Positions 1-6,365 of a DNA stretch of 12,605 nucleotides are shown one piece after another. The stretch spans positions 1 to 12,605 of the forward strand of contig JAKSCP010000267.1 of assembly GCA_022360535.1 (NCBI GenBank), written 5' to 3'. Each line of letters begins with the position of its first letter. Positions within the stretch are counted from its first letter, which is position 1. Position numbers and translations under genes: made by a program. Below the pieces are notes generated by a model. It was not told the DNA's origin and made no database searches. It saw only the letters and a list, made by a program, of their open reading frames with translations. Source of the stretch: Pseudomonadales bacterium (lineage in GTDB: Bacteria; Pseudomonadota; Gammaproteobacteria; Pseudomonadales; Pseudohongiellaceae).

Positions 1-50
1 ACTTAGTATTTCTTTTTCCTAAGGCGAAGCTCACTAACAATAATCGCAGT

Positions 51-56
51 GGAGAG
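51..56 (+). promoter_or_regulatory. Shine-Dalgarno GGAGAG that decides the TTG start of the nucleoside transporter
   Basis: GGAGAG lies 7 nt before TTG 64. It falls inside the coding sequence if GTG 49 were used, which argues for the downstream TTG start. Confidence 0.6.
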
Positions 57-63
57 TTTTACA

Positions 64-1398
64 TTGAATTTCATTAAAAGTCGCCTCAGCCTGATGATGT
101 TTCTGCAATATGCAGTATGGGGTGTCTGGCTGCCGGTGTTGGCAACCTACCTGCAGTCGCCGGTAGCAGAGGGAGGATTGGGATTTACCTCGGGACAGGT
201 TGGGTTGATCATTGGCGTGGCTGGTTCCATCGGTGCGGTTTCCGCACCATTTATCGCCGGCCAGTTTGCTGATCGTTATTTCGCAACCGAAAAATTCCTC
301 GCGGTATTGCTGGTGGCGGGGGGGATGGTCAAATTCACCCTGTCCTATCAACAATCCTTCACTGCCTGGCTGGTACTGGCCACTCTGTACAGTGTGTTAT
401 ACATGCCCACGCTTTCGCTGACCAACTCCATGGCCTTTGCTCATCTACAAAACTCGGAAAGTGAATTTCCGCGTATTCGTGTTTGGGGCACGATTGGTTG
501 GATTGCAGCGAGTTGGTTGTTTCCCATGATCTGGTTGCAAAGCAATCTGGAGTTTCAATTACTGCCACCATTCTTTGTGGGAACAGAGGTGCCCGATGCT
601 ACAGCGAGACTGGCTGATACATTAAAAGTATCCGGCTTACTCGCTTTCGTTTACGCAGGTTTCTGTTTTGCACTGCCGCACACGCCACCCAAAAAGGACA
701 GCGTAGAGAAACTCGCCTTCAAGAAAGCATTTAGTCTGTTATCGCACAGATCATTCGCGGTCATAGTTGCCGCCAGTTTGCCCATTGCGGTGATTCATCA
801 GATTTATTTTATGCAGACAGGCCCTTTCTTTGAAAATCAGTTGGGCATGCTGGTTACCTATATTGCTCCTGCAATGACCGTGGGTCAGTTCGCCGAGATT
901 GGATTCCTGGCCATCCTGGGCGCCTTACTTCTGCGTCTCGGATTCAAATGGACCATCACCCTGGGTGCACTGGCGTACTTCATGCGTTATGCAATCTGGG
1001 GATTGATCAGTTTAGGGGAGGCTTCTGGTCCATCGGTAGATGCGGCTGGGCAGTTCGTCTGGACTACACCCTTGATGATTGGCGTATTCAGTCAAATTCT
1101 GCACGGTCTGTGTTATGCCTGTTTCTTTGCTTCCGCCTTCATGTATGTGGATCGTATTGCGGATGATGATATTCGCAATTCCGCCCAGACTGTGTTCGGC
1201 ATTATTATTCTGGGGTTGGGTCCGATGATAGCTGGTCCCTTCCTTGGCATACTGGGTAGTGTGTTTGGAGAGGCAGGCGTCGTCACTAACTTCGCTGGCA
1301 TGTGGTTCACGTTGGCCACGATAGCCTTGCTTACTGCAGCGCTTGTGGCATTTGCTTTCAAAGATGAAACCAAAGACGAAACCAAAACCGAAGCATAA
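64..1398 (+). CDS. Nucleoside:H+ symporter family MFS transporter (NupG/XapB-like)
   Basis: This is an inner-membrane major facilitator protein, likely importing nucleosides with protons. The N-terminus (LMMFLQYAVWGVWLP), the YMPTLSLTNS stretch (about residues 113-122) and FPRIRVWGTIGW (about 135-146) match landmarks of E. coli NupG. About twelve hydrophobic segments follow, and the protein ends in a short hydrophilic tail with a repeated DETK. I place the start at TTG 64, because GGAGAG at 51-56 lies 7 nt upstream and the product MNFIKSRLSLMMFLQ begins like NupG. An in-frame GTG at 49 would add five residues but has no ribosome site at proper distance. The EmrE-like gene follows after 15 nt and is probably co-transcribed. 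The family call is firm. The substrate is inferred, since related proteins may carry other sugars or nucleosides. Confidence 0.87.
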   Translation: MNFIKSRLSLMMFLQYAVWGVWLPVLATYLQSPVAEGGLGFTSGQVGLIIGVAGSIGAVSAPFIAGQFADRYFATEKFLAVLLVAGGMVKFTLSYQQSFTAWLVLATLYSVLYMPTLSLTNSMAFAHLQNSESEFPRIRVWGTIGWIAASWLFPMIWLQSNLEFQLLPPFFVGTEVPDATARLADTLKVSGLLAFVYAGFCFALPHTPPKKDSVEKLAFKKAFSLLSHRSFAVIVAASLPIAVIHQIYFMQTGPFFENQLGMLVTYIAPAMTVGQFAEIGFLAILGALLLRLGFKWTITLGALAYFMRYAIWGLISLGEASGPSVDAAGQFVWTTPLMIGVFSQILHGLCYACFFASAFMYVDRIADDDIRNSAQTVFGIIILGLGPMIAGPFLGILGSVFGEAGVVTNFAGMWFTLATIALLTAALVAFAFKDETKDETKTEA

Positions 1399-1413
1399 AG
1401 GGTTGGAATCAAG

Positions 1414-1743
1414 ATGGGTTACTTGTATCTGGGCATAGCAATCATTGCAGAAGTGATAGGGACTTCGGCATTAAAAGCGTCAAACGAATTTACCGAGACA
1501 TTGCCCAGTATCATCGTTGTTATCGGCTACAGTGTGGCGTTCTATTTTCTGTCGCTGGTTCTCAAAACCATACCGGTTGGTATTGCCTATGCGATTTGGT
1601 CGGGACTGGGGATAGTTCTGATTGCGGTTGTTGGATTGGTTTTCTTTGGGCAGAAACTGGACGTGCCAGCAGTTATTGGTATGTTTCTGATTATCGCCGG
1701 TGTCGTGATTATGAATGCTTTCTCAAGTTCAATCAGTCATTGA
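1414..1743 (+). CDS. emrE: EmrE-like small multidrug resistance (SMR) transporter
   Basis: This 109-residue, four-helix inner-membrane protein should work as an antiparallel dimer that exports quaternary ammonium compounds and other cationic drugs in exchange for protons. The essential membrane glutamate is E13 (in IAEVIGT). Y39 (GYSVAF), Y59 and W62 (GIAYAIWSGLGIVLI) match substrate-site residues Y40, Y60 and W63 of E. coli EmrE. The FFGQKLDVPAVIGM stretch and the C-terminal SSSISH also resemble EmrE rather than the guanidinium exporters (Gdx/SugE). The length is standard (EmrE has 110). ATG 1414 follows the nucleoside transporter stop by 15 nt with a weak GGA upstream, so an operon is likely. 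The family is certain. The EmrE rather than Gdx assignment is an inference from those residues. Confidence 0.92.
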   Translation: MGYLYLGIAIIAEVIGTSALKASNEFTETLPSIIVVIGYSVAFYFLSLVLKTIPVGIAYAIWSGLGIVLIAVVGLVFFGQKLDVPAVIGMFLIIAGVVIMNAFSSSISH

Positions 1744-1761
1744 GTGAGCTTAGTTACTCAA
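1740..1761. terminator. Weak stem-loop between convergent genes
   Basis: TTGAGTGA (1740-1747) pairs with TTACTCAA (1754-1761), including one G-U pair, around a six-base loop. It overlaps the emrE stop codon and lies between the convergent emrE and TM2 genes, where a terminator is expected. The stem is AT-rich and no clear U-run follows on either strand, so the call is tentative. Confidence 0.25.
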
Positions 1762-1770
1762 GTTAACTCG

Positions 1771-2088
1771 CTATTCCTGCTGAGCCATTTGTTTTGACTT
1801 GAGGTCGTGTATCTCATCCTCGAGCTCCATAATTTCTTCTTCCAGCTCTTCGATCTCGTCTTCCAACAGTTCCGTGAAATCATCCCCCGATTCCAGTTTG
1901 CGGTTACATCGTTCTACCTGGGCAGGCAGAGTGAACAGATCGTACAGCCAGCCTAAACCCAAGAGACCGACAGTAAACAAATAGATACATCCCCACACTG
2001 GTTGTCGTAAATAGAACTTGTGGAACCCGAGGACACCAAACGGGATAGCCATAAGATAAGCTACCCAAACACTACGTTCTGTATACAT
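1771..2088 (-). CDS. TM2-domain membrane protein with acidic C-terminal coiled coil
   Basis: The gene encodes about 105 residues. A TM2 domain occupies residues 6-52: a first helix ends in the motif GVLGFHKFYL, a short turn follows, and a second helix ends in DLFTLP. After it comes a charged linker, then a leucine/isoleucine heptad segment rich in Glu (about residues 71-100), which should form a coiled coil. The role of TM2 proteins in bacteria is not established, and the coiled coil suggests self-association or partner binding in the cytoplasm. I chose ATG 2088 because GGAG lies 6 nt upstream and the TM2 domain then begins at the N-terminus, as is usual. A GTG at 2148 would add 20 residues, with a GGAGAG 10 nt upstream, and remains possible. 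It lies downstream of the sulfatase on the same strand and may share its transcript. Confidence 0.82.
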   Translation of the reverse strand: MYTERSVWVAYLMAIPFGVLGFHKFYLRQPVWGCIYLFTVGLLGLGWLYDLFTLPAQVERCNRKLESGDDFTELLEDEIEELEEEIMELEDEIHDLKSKQMAQQE

Positions 2089-2182
2089 CAGCATCTCCAA
2101 CTCGGTTGCCGAGTGTGCATAACGAATGGAGTCGGAGAGCAGAACCACGCCCTATGGTCTCTCCAGCTCCAATGGCCAGATT

Positions 2183-3529
2183 CTACAGACGATTCCACAT
2201 CTGCGGTAATGCTGCAGCTTCCAGTTCTTCTCTTGCCTGCAACAACTGTTCCCGGAGTCGCTGCACGACTTCCGGGTATTCTCTGGTATAGCTATAGGTT
2301 TCGCTGGGATCTGTTTGCAAGTCAAACAGTAAACCACCGGGACCGTAGTAGGTTGAATGTTCAAAGCTATTGAGTGCTGCGCGGTAGCGGGTTTCCACTA
2401 CCAGTTTCCAACGTCCACTGCGCACACCAACGATGCGATCATTATTAAACAAGAACAAGGCGTCATGAGGCGAACCGCCGTTTCCTGTCAGCAAGGGCAA
2501 TATGTCTTTACCGTCGATGGAGCGATCCGAGGGAAGGTCTCCGCCAGCAAGATTTATCAATGTCGGGAAAATGTCGATATTCATCGCTGGCTCGTCGGAC
2601 ACAACACCGGCGGGTATTGTTCCTGGCCAGGAGGCGATAAAGGGAACCCGTTGTCCTCCTTCCCAGGAGGAACCTTTGCGATTGCGATAGATGCCTGAGC
2701 TGCCCTCGAACCAGGGGCCGTTGTCGGAGGTGAATACTATTAGGGTATTTTCAGTGAGATTAAGTTCTTCCAGTTTATCTACTATGGCTCCCATGCTCCA
2801 ATCGATGGTTTCCACCACATCACCATAGAGTCCGGCGTCCGAGCGGCCGTCGAAGCGTGGTGACACGAACAGCGGCACATGGGGAAACGAATGGGGGATA
2901 TAAAGGAAGAAGGGATTGTCCTGGTTCTCTTCGATGAATCGCAGGGCTTCTCCTGTGTAGCGTTCGGTGAGGGTGGTCTGATCAACCGGGTCTTCAATCA
3001 TCTGCTCGTCGCGATAGAGCTCCAATGGCGTCATGTCGTTGCTGTGCAGCACACCGTAGAATTCATCAAATCCGTTATCGGTTGGCGACCACTCCAATCG
3101 ACTACCCAGATGCCACTTGCCAAACAACGCGCTACGGTAACCCAGGGGCCTCAGCGCTTCAGCAATCGTTATCTCTTCAGCGGCCAGGTGCACGTCGTTG
3201 GTGGGGCGGGCAACATCAGAAACCAGGTCCAGGCGAATAGGATAGCGGCCGGTTAGCAGGCCACCCCGGGCCGCGGTGCAGACGTTGGCGCTGGAATAAA
3301 AACTGTCCAGCCGTGCTCCATTTAATGCCAATCTATCCAGGTTCGGTGTCTTGATCAGCCGCGAACCGTAGATGCCTAAATCGCCGTAGCCCAGATCATC
3401 GGCCATGACGACTATGAAATTGGGTTGGCTGTTCTGGGCTCTGGCCTCGCTGTTCCCAATCAGCACAAACCCAATTAGCGTCAGGAGGAAGACGATTGAG
3501 CGCTTTCTATAGCCTAAGTAATCTGTCAT
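2183..3529 (-). CDS. Secreted sulfatase (arylsulfatase A-like, formylglycine type)
   Basis: This 448-residue hydrolase removes sulfate esters and probably acts in the periplasm. A Sec signal peptide (core IVFLLTLIGFVLIG) ends near ARA-QN, residues 29-33. Metal ligands are D44-D45 in MADDLGYGD. The sulfatase signature C84-T-A-A-R88-G contains the cysteine that must be oxidised to formylglycine. GKWHLG (137-142) supplies the active-site Lys and His, PHSFPHVP (212-219) further histidines, SDNG (268-271) the second pair of metal ligands, and K285 the last active-site lysine. The gene is therefore catalytically complete. ATG 3529 is the only Met before the domain, though its ribosome site is weak. 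No formylglycine-generating or anaerobic maturase gene lies in this window. The substrate cannot be read from sequence, but sulfated polysaccharide fragments are typical for aquatic bacteria. It is divergent from glk. Confidence 0.93.
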   Translation of the reverse strand: MTDYLGYRKRSIVFLLTLIGFVLIGNSEARAQNSQPNFIVVMADDLGYGDLGIYGSRLIKTPNLDRLALNGARLDSFYSSANVCTAARGGLLTGRYPIRLDLVSDVARPTNDVHLAAEEITIAEALRPLGYRSALFGKWHLGSRLEWSPTDNGFDEFYGVLHSNDMTPLELYRDEQMIEDPVDQTTLTERYTGEALRFIEENQDNPFFLYIPHSFPHVPLFVSPRFDGRSDAGLYGDVVETIDWSMGAIVDKLEELNLTENTLIVFTSDNGPWFEGSSGIYRNRKGSSWEGGQRVPFIASWPGTIPAGVVSDEPAMNIDIFPTLINLAGGDLPSDRSIDGKDILPLLTGNGGSPHDALFLFNNDRIVGVRSGRWKLVVETRYRAALNSFEHSTYYGPGGLLFDLQTDPSETYSYTREYPEVVQRLREQLLQAREELEAAALPQMWNRL

Positions 3530-3680
3530 GAATCAGGTAGACTCTGCTTGCCTGGGCGATGGCCCTAATTGTTATGCTTGTGTCTGGATGTTAAGTAAGT
3601 ACAGGGCCTGTTACCAGACCCGGAATAGAATAAAATCAGGGATAACAGGTTTCGGCCAAAGTGTCGGAAGAAAGTTCCAG

Positions 3681-3716
3681 ACGTAAGCCCAAACGTAAGC
3701 CCAAACGTAAGCCCAA
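3681..3716. repeat. Three perfect 12-bp tandem repeats upstream of glk
   Basis: The unit ACGTAAGCCCAA occurs three times head to tail (3681-3692, 3693-3704, 3705-3716), ending 18 nt before the proposed glk start. Twelve is a multiple of three, so copy-number change would not shift a reading frame. In the frame from GTG 3661 the repeat would encode Arg-Lys-Pro-Lys units. On current evidence it lies in the 5' leader of glk. Confidence 0.9.
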
Positions 3717-3718
3717 AT

Positions 3719-3725
3719 GGAAGAG
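3719..3725 (+). promoter_or_regulatory. Shine-Dalgarno GGAAGAG supporting an ATT start for glk
   Basis: GGAAGAG ends 9 nt before ATT 3735. It is directly followed by an in-frame TAG (3726-3728), so the glk frame cannot start further upstream without a frameshift. This makes ATT 3735 the best-supported start in that frame. Confidence 0.5.
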
Positions 3726-3734
3726 TAGCCCTTC

Positions 3735-4697
3735 ATTAGTACCTCAAAAACAGCAGTCAACCTGGTCGCAGATATTGGTGGTACCCACATTCGCCTGGCG
3801 CAATGCCAGGGGGAGACCGTATTAGCAGTCGAAAAGTACCGTTGCGCAGACTTCTCCGGACTGCCGGAAGCCATCGACCATTATCTGCGTTCCCATTCAT
3901 TGTCTTCCATTAACGAAGCTTGTCTCGCAGTGGCCGCGTCGTTGGGCAGTGATGAGATCTTGATGACCAATAGTGATTGGCGATTCTCCGCTAATGCGGT
4001 AAAGAAGCAATTTGAATTGGAGCGGCTGGAAGTCATCAACGATTTTGAAGCAATCGCTCACGCCATACCAAAGCTGACCCCCAGTGATCGTATCAAGATT
4101 GGGGGCGGAGAAGCTGATGAGCAGGGGAACATCGCCGTCCTGGGCCCAGGCACGGGACTTGGAGTAAAGCATCTAACCCGCAGTGGTGAGGGTTGGAAAG
4201 TACTAGCAGGCGAAGGTGGCCATGTGGACTTCGCCCCTGTCGATGACAATGATCACCATCTTTGGCGCTTCCTGCACGCCAGGGGGCAACCAGTCGCTAT
4301 TGAAGAAATCCTGTCGGGTAGGGGATTGGTTAATATCTATCAGTCCATCGTTGCTCGCAAAAATATTCCGGCCAAGTTTGAAGAAGCTGAAGTGATTTTG
4401 CGAGAAGGCCTTTCAAAAACCTCCAGTGAATGTACAGAAGCCCTGCATCAGTTTATGAACATCCTGGGTTCTTTCGCAGGGAACCTGGCGCTCAATCTTA
4501 ATACCAAGGGTGGGGTTTATCTCTGTGGCGGTGTGGTTTCCCATCTTAGAAACTTCATTCTGGCTACCACCTTTCGCGACCGCTTCGAAGCTAAAGGCCG
4601 CTTCCGCTTTTATGTGGTCGACATTCCGGTATTTTTGATAACAGAAGAAGAGCCAGGCTTGCTCGGGGCAGCCGTATTTCTTGAAGAGAGTCGCTGA
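3735..4697 (+). CDS. glk: Glucokinase (Glk family), probable ATT start
   Basis: Glucokinase phosphorylates glucose to glucose-6-phosphate with ATP in the cytoplasm. From ATT 3735 the product has 320 residues, against 321 for E. coli Glk, so the protein is complete. The N-terminal phosphate loop is LVADIGGTHIRLA (about residues 10-22). VINDFEAIAHAIP contains the catalytic base D103, GPGTGLG (137-143) is a glycine-rich nucleotide loop, GEGGHVDFAP contains glucose ligands E160 and H163, and E190 in EEILSG is a further sugar ligand. GGVV and the C-terminal DIPVFLITEEEPGLLGAAV match the family. The frame has no ATG, GTG or TTG between the TAG at 3726 and the phosphate loop. ATT 3735 has a good ribosome site. 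Starting at TTG 3900 would remove the phosphate loop and is unlikely. A frameshift linking an upstream frame is the alternative. No sugar transporter is adjacent. Confidence 0.88.
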   Translation: MSTSKTAVNLVADIGGTHIRLAQCQGETVLAVEKYRCADFSGLPEAIDHYLRSHSLSSINEACLAVAASLGSDEILMTNSDWRFSANAVKKQFELERLEVINDFEAIAHAIPKLTPSDRIKIGGGEADEQGNIAVLGPGTGLGVKHLTRSGEGWKVLAGEGGHVDFAPVDDNDHHLWRFLHARGQPVAIEEILSGRGLVNIYQSIVARKNIPAKFEEAEVILREGLSKTSSECTEALHQFMNILGSFAGNLALNLNTKGGVYLCGGVVSHLRNFILATTFRDRFEAKGRFRFYVVDIPVFLITEEEPGLLGAAVFLEESR

Positions 4698-4703
4698 AAT
4701 GAC

Positions 4704-5063
4704 TTAGCGTCGACTGCCGGTCACAGTGTAGTTGCCAAACTGCGTAAACAAGGTCCCCGCCATTTGATCGCCGTCCACCGTACCGTTGAAGTTAACCCGG
4801 GTGTTTTCACCAGCGCCAGAATCGGGGTTCGCCATGCTGCTCGACCAGGAAATGCGGCTGCCTGACAACTCAAGTTCTTCCACCATCAGTGCCATATCAC
4901 CCGTCATGAGTAGTGACGTCTCGTTGATGGTCCAGACAGATTCCTGAATAGCACCTCTGCCTTCCAGGGTGATATTCCATTCGCCCACACTGACGGATTG
5001 TATGTCACAGGCCAGTAGCGAACAGCAGAAAGCTACCAGGATAGTTTCTCTATAACGGAACAT
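4704..5063 (-). CDS. Small predicted lipoprotein, function unknown
   Basis: This 119-residue protein has a lipoprotein signal: a charged start (MFRYRE), a hydrophobic core and the lipobox LLAC, with C19 as the expected lipidated cysteine. Asp follows at +2, which in E. coli retains lipoproteins in the inner membrane. The mature part is made of alternating short beta-like strands, starting with GEWNITLEG and ending in FNGTVDGDQMAGTLFTQFGNYTVTGSRR. It looks like a small all-beta fold with repeated 'G-x-x-x-G' turns, but I do not recognise a named family. It is the last gene of a probable three-gene operon, starting 14 nt after the stop of the 52-residue protein. No strong ribosome site precedes ATG 5063, so translation may be coupled. 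It is convergent with glk, with only 6 nt between stop codons. Confidence 0.8.
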   Translation of the reverse strand: MFRYRETILVAFCCSLLACDIQSVSVGEWNITLEGRGAIQESVWTINETSLLMTGDMALMVEELELSGSRISWSSSMANPDSGAGENTRVNFNGTVDGDQMAGTLFTQFGNYTVTGSRR

Positions 5064-5077
5064 TTGGCGTCGGCAAT

Positions 5078-5236
5078 CTAAGACTTCTTTCTGAATAACT
5101 TCGACCAGAACAACAATTCAAACATACCACCGACAAGTACGAGAAACATAAGACCGGTAATGTTTCCAATCGCATAGAATAAAATCGCAGCAATCAGGAA
5201 AAACAGTATTGCTAAACTTCTCGCTTTTATCGCCAT
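5078..5236 (-). CDS. 52-residue two-helix membrane protein, function unknown
   Basis: This short gene encodes 52 residues starting MAIKARSLAILFF. Two hydrophobic segments (about residues 7-24 and 28-44) are joined by a GNITG turn, and the protein ends with a basic tail, FRKKS. The charge pattern suggests both ends face the cytoplasm. ATG 5236 is preceded by AGAG about 6 nt upstream. The gene fits exactly between its neighbours: 21 nt after the stop of the PDLQG gene and 14 nt before the lipoprotein start, on the same strand. That spacing, the absence of any other reading frame there and the clean membrane pattern make it a likely real gene. I do not recognise the family. It may be a small accessory or regulatory membrane protein. 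Confidence 0.75.
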   Translation of the reverse strand: MAIKARSLAILFFLIAAILFYAIGNITGLMFLVLVGGMFELLFWSKLFRKKS

Positions 5237-5257
5237 TACAATCTCTAACTGTTTCAG

Positions 5258-6274
5258 CTACTCATCATCATCTATAGCGACTACCGCAGTGCCATCGCCA
5301 TTAAGGCCCTCGACTTCGTAACGTCGCCAACCGGCGAGAATACCCAACAAACCATGATTTCCCTCGTGGCAAGCATACTCGTAGATCGGGTCTTCAATTC
5401 GCCGCAGGGGAAACCTGGCAGACCAACTCACGTCCCAGGAGCGGGGATCGTTGATGGTGAAGTCATACTCCAGCGTATTAGCATCAAGACGTCGAATACG
5501 TTCTTCTACGGTTGCTTCGGTGGATAAACCTCTTGGGTTGTCATCGTAGAAGAATCCATTGGTGTGGATGATGAGTGTGTCTCCTTCCCAACTGGCAATG
5601 GAGTCGCCGTCCCAGCGACGAATATTGCGAGTTTGATGCTGGTCGGCAAAGGGAATGATGCGCGCGCGGTGCACCATCTCATTCAAGATCATCACGTAAT
5701 CGTCTGTCTGTACGATCTGAATGTTGTTGTTATAGGAGCCTGGCACCAGTGGTGGCCCGGCACCATTGCTGCGCAGGCAACGGTCCGCCAGAGTGCGAGC
5801 TTCAGGGCCGATACTCAGGCGTCGGTTCTCGGAGCGTATTCGAGCCCGTTGCTGACCAGCAGCATTGAGCGCAGGTACTCGGCCATTGGGTGGATCGTAG
5901 ACCAATGAGGTACGACGATCGGCAATGGTTTCAATGCCCCGTTCATACCAGAACTCATTGTAGGAGATCACACCGGGTGGATAACCGGCGCCTCCCACTG
6001 AGTCGATGATCAAATCCCGATTCTGGCGCCGGTTTTCATAGGCTTGCCACTCTTCTGCCTCCTGGGCGGTCAGCACTTCTTTGTTCGCTAACTCGGCAGG
6101 TCGATTGAGTGGAGTCAGGGTTCGATAAGTGTAAATACCCTGCAGATCCGGCACGCCTGACGCGGTGCTTGGACTGTCGCTGGATTGCGCCAATGCAACG
6201 ATCGACAATAGCAGGCCTGAAGCCAGGGTCAGGGTTAACACCAGAGAGTTCAGGTGTCGCGCTGTGGTAGCCAT
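5258..6274 (-). CDS. Secreted 'PDLQG' protein, function unknown
   Basis: This 338-residue exported protein has a Sec signal peptide with a long hydrophobic core ending near ALA-QS (about residue 29). The mature part starts with SGVPDLQGIYTYRTLTPLNRP. Further landmarks are the RCLRSNGAGPPLVPGSYNN stretch, a RWDGDSIASWEGDTLIIHT region and YEYACHEGNHGLLGIL near the C-terminus. The pattern recalls a large group of uncharacterised secreted proteins with a PDLxGxW start and a YEYACHEGN end, seen in environmental bacteria such as Acidobacteria and marine gammaproteobacteria. This resemblance is from memory. No catalytic motif is evident. The two cysteines in the mature part (RCLRS and YACHE) could form a disulfide. 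ATG 6274 has a strong GGGAGG 5 nt upstream. It is the first gene of a probable operon with the 52-residue protein and the lipoprotein. Confidence 0.85.
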   Translation of the reverse strand: MATTARHLNSLVLTLTLASGLLLSIVALAQSSDSPSTASGVPDLQGIYTYRTLTPLNRPAELANKEVLTAQEAEEWQAYENRRQNRDLIIDSVGGAGYPPGVISYNEFWYERGIETIADRRTSLVYDPPNGRVPALNAAGQQRARIRSENRRLSIGPEARTLADRCLRSNGAGPPLVPGSYNNNIQIVQTDDYVMILNEMVHRARIIPFADQHQTRNIRRWDGDSIASWEGDTLIIHTNGFFYDDNPRGLSTEATVEERIRRLDANTLEYDFTINDPRSWDVSWSARFPLRRIEDPIYEYACHEGNHGLLGILAGWRRYEVEGLNGDGTAVVAIDDDE

Positions 6275-6279
6275 GGAAA

Positions 6280-6285
6280 CCTCCC
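6280..6285 (-). promoter_or_regulatory. Strong Shine-Dalgarno of the PDLQG gene
   Basis: On the minus strand this reads GGGAGG and lies 5 nt before ATG 6274. It is among the best ribosome sites in the window and implies high translation of the secreted protein. Confidence 0.7.
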
Positions 6286-6322
6286 ATCTTTTAATGGTTT
6301 TCGGGTGATGGTTATCGGGGCA

Positions 6323-6337
6323 ACTCTGATACAGAGT
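6323..6337. repeat. 15-bp inverted repeat upstream of the PDLQG operon
   Basis: ACTCTG (6323-6328) and CAGAGT (6332-6337) form a perfect inverted repeat around ATA. It lies about 50 bp before the PDLQG start and 29 bp after the stop of the upstream membrane gene. It could be an operator or a short hairpin. There is no U-run, and no confident promoter could be placed. Confidence 0.4.
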
Positions 6338-6365
6338 CTAGTGCCAGCGGCCGACCATTTCCAGC

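Noticed and set aside
3548..3631. Candidate sigma-70 promoters for glk (TTGCCT with TATGCT; TAGAAT)
   Set aside because: The spacings are wrong (19 nt) or a -35 partner is missing. A promoter must lie in 3530-3660, but I cannot place it reliably.
3611..3874. Minus-strand frame encoding WAYVWAYVWAYV repeats
   Set aside because: It is the antisense of the 12-bp tandem repeat and of the glk 5' end. It has no homolog-like features and overlaps the glk phosphate-loop codons.
3900..4697. glk starting at TTG 3900 (265 residues)
   Set aside because: This would delete the DIGGT phosphate loop, which is clearly encoded in the same frame upstream, and would leave the protein 55 residues shorter than the family length.
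6338..6360. Possible sigma-54 promoter (TGGCAC on the minus strand) before the PDLQG gene
   Set aside because: The -24-like TGGCAC is present, but the required TTGC-type -12 element is not at the correct distance.
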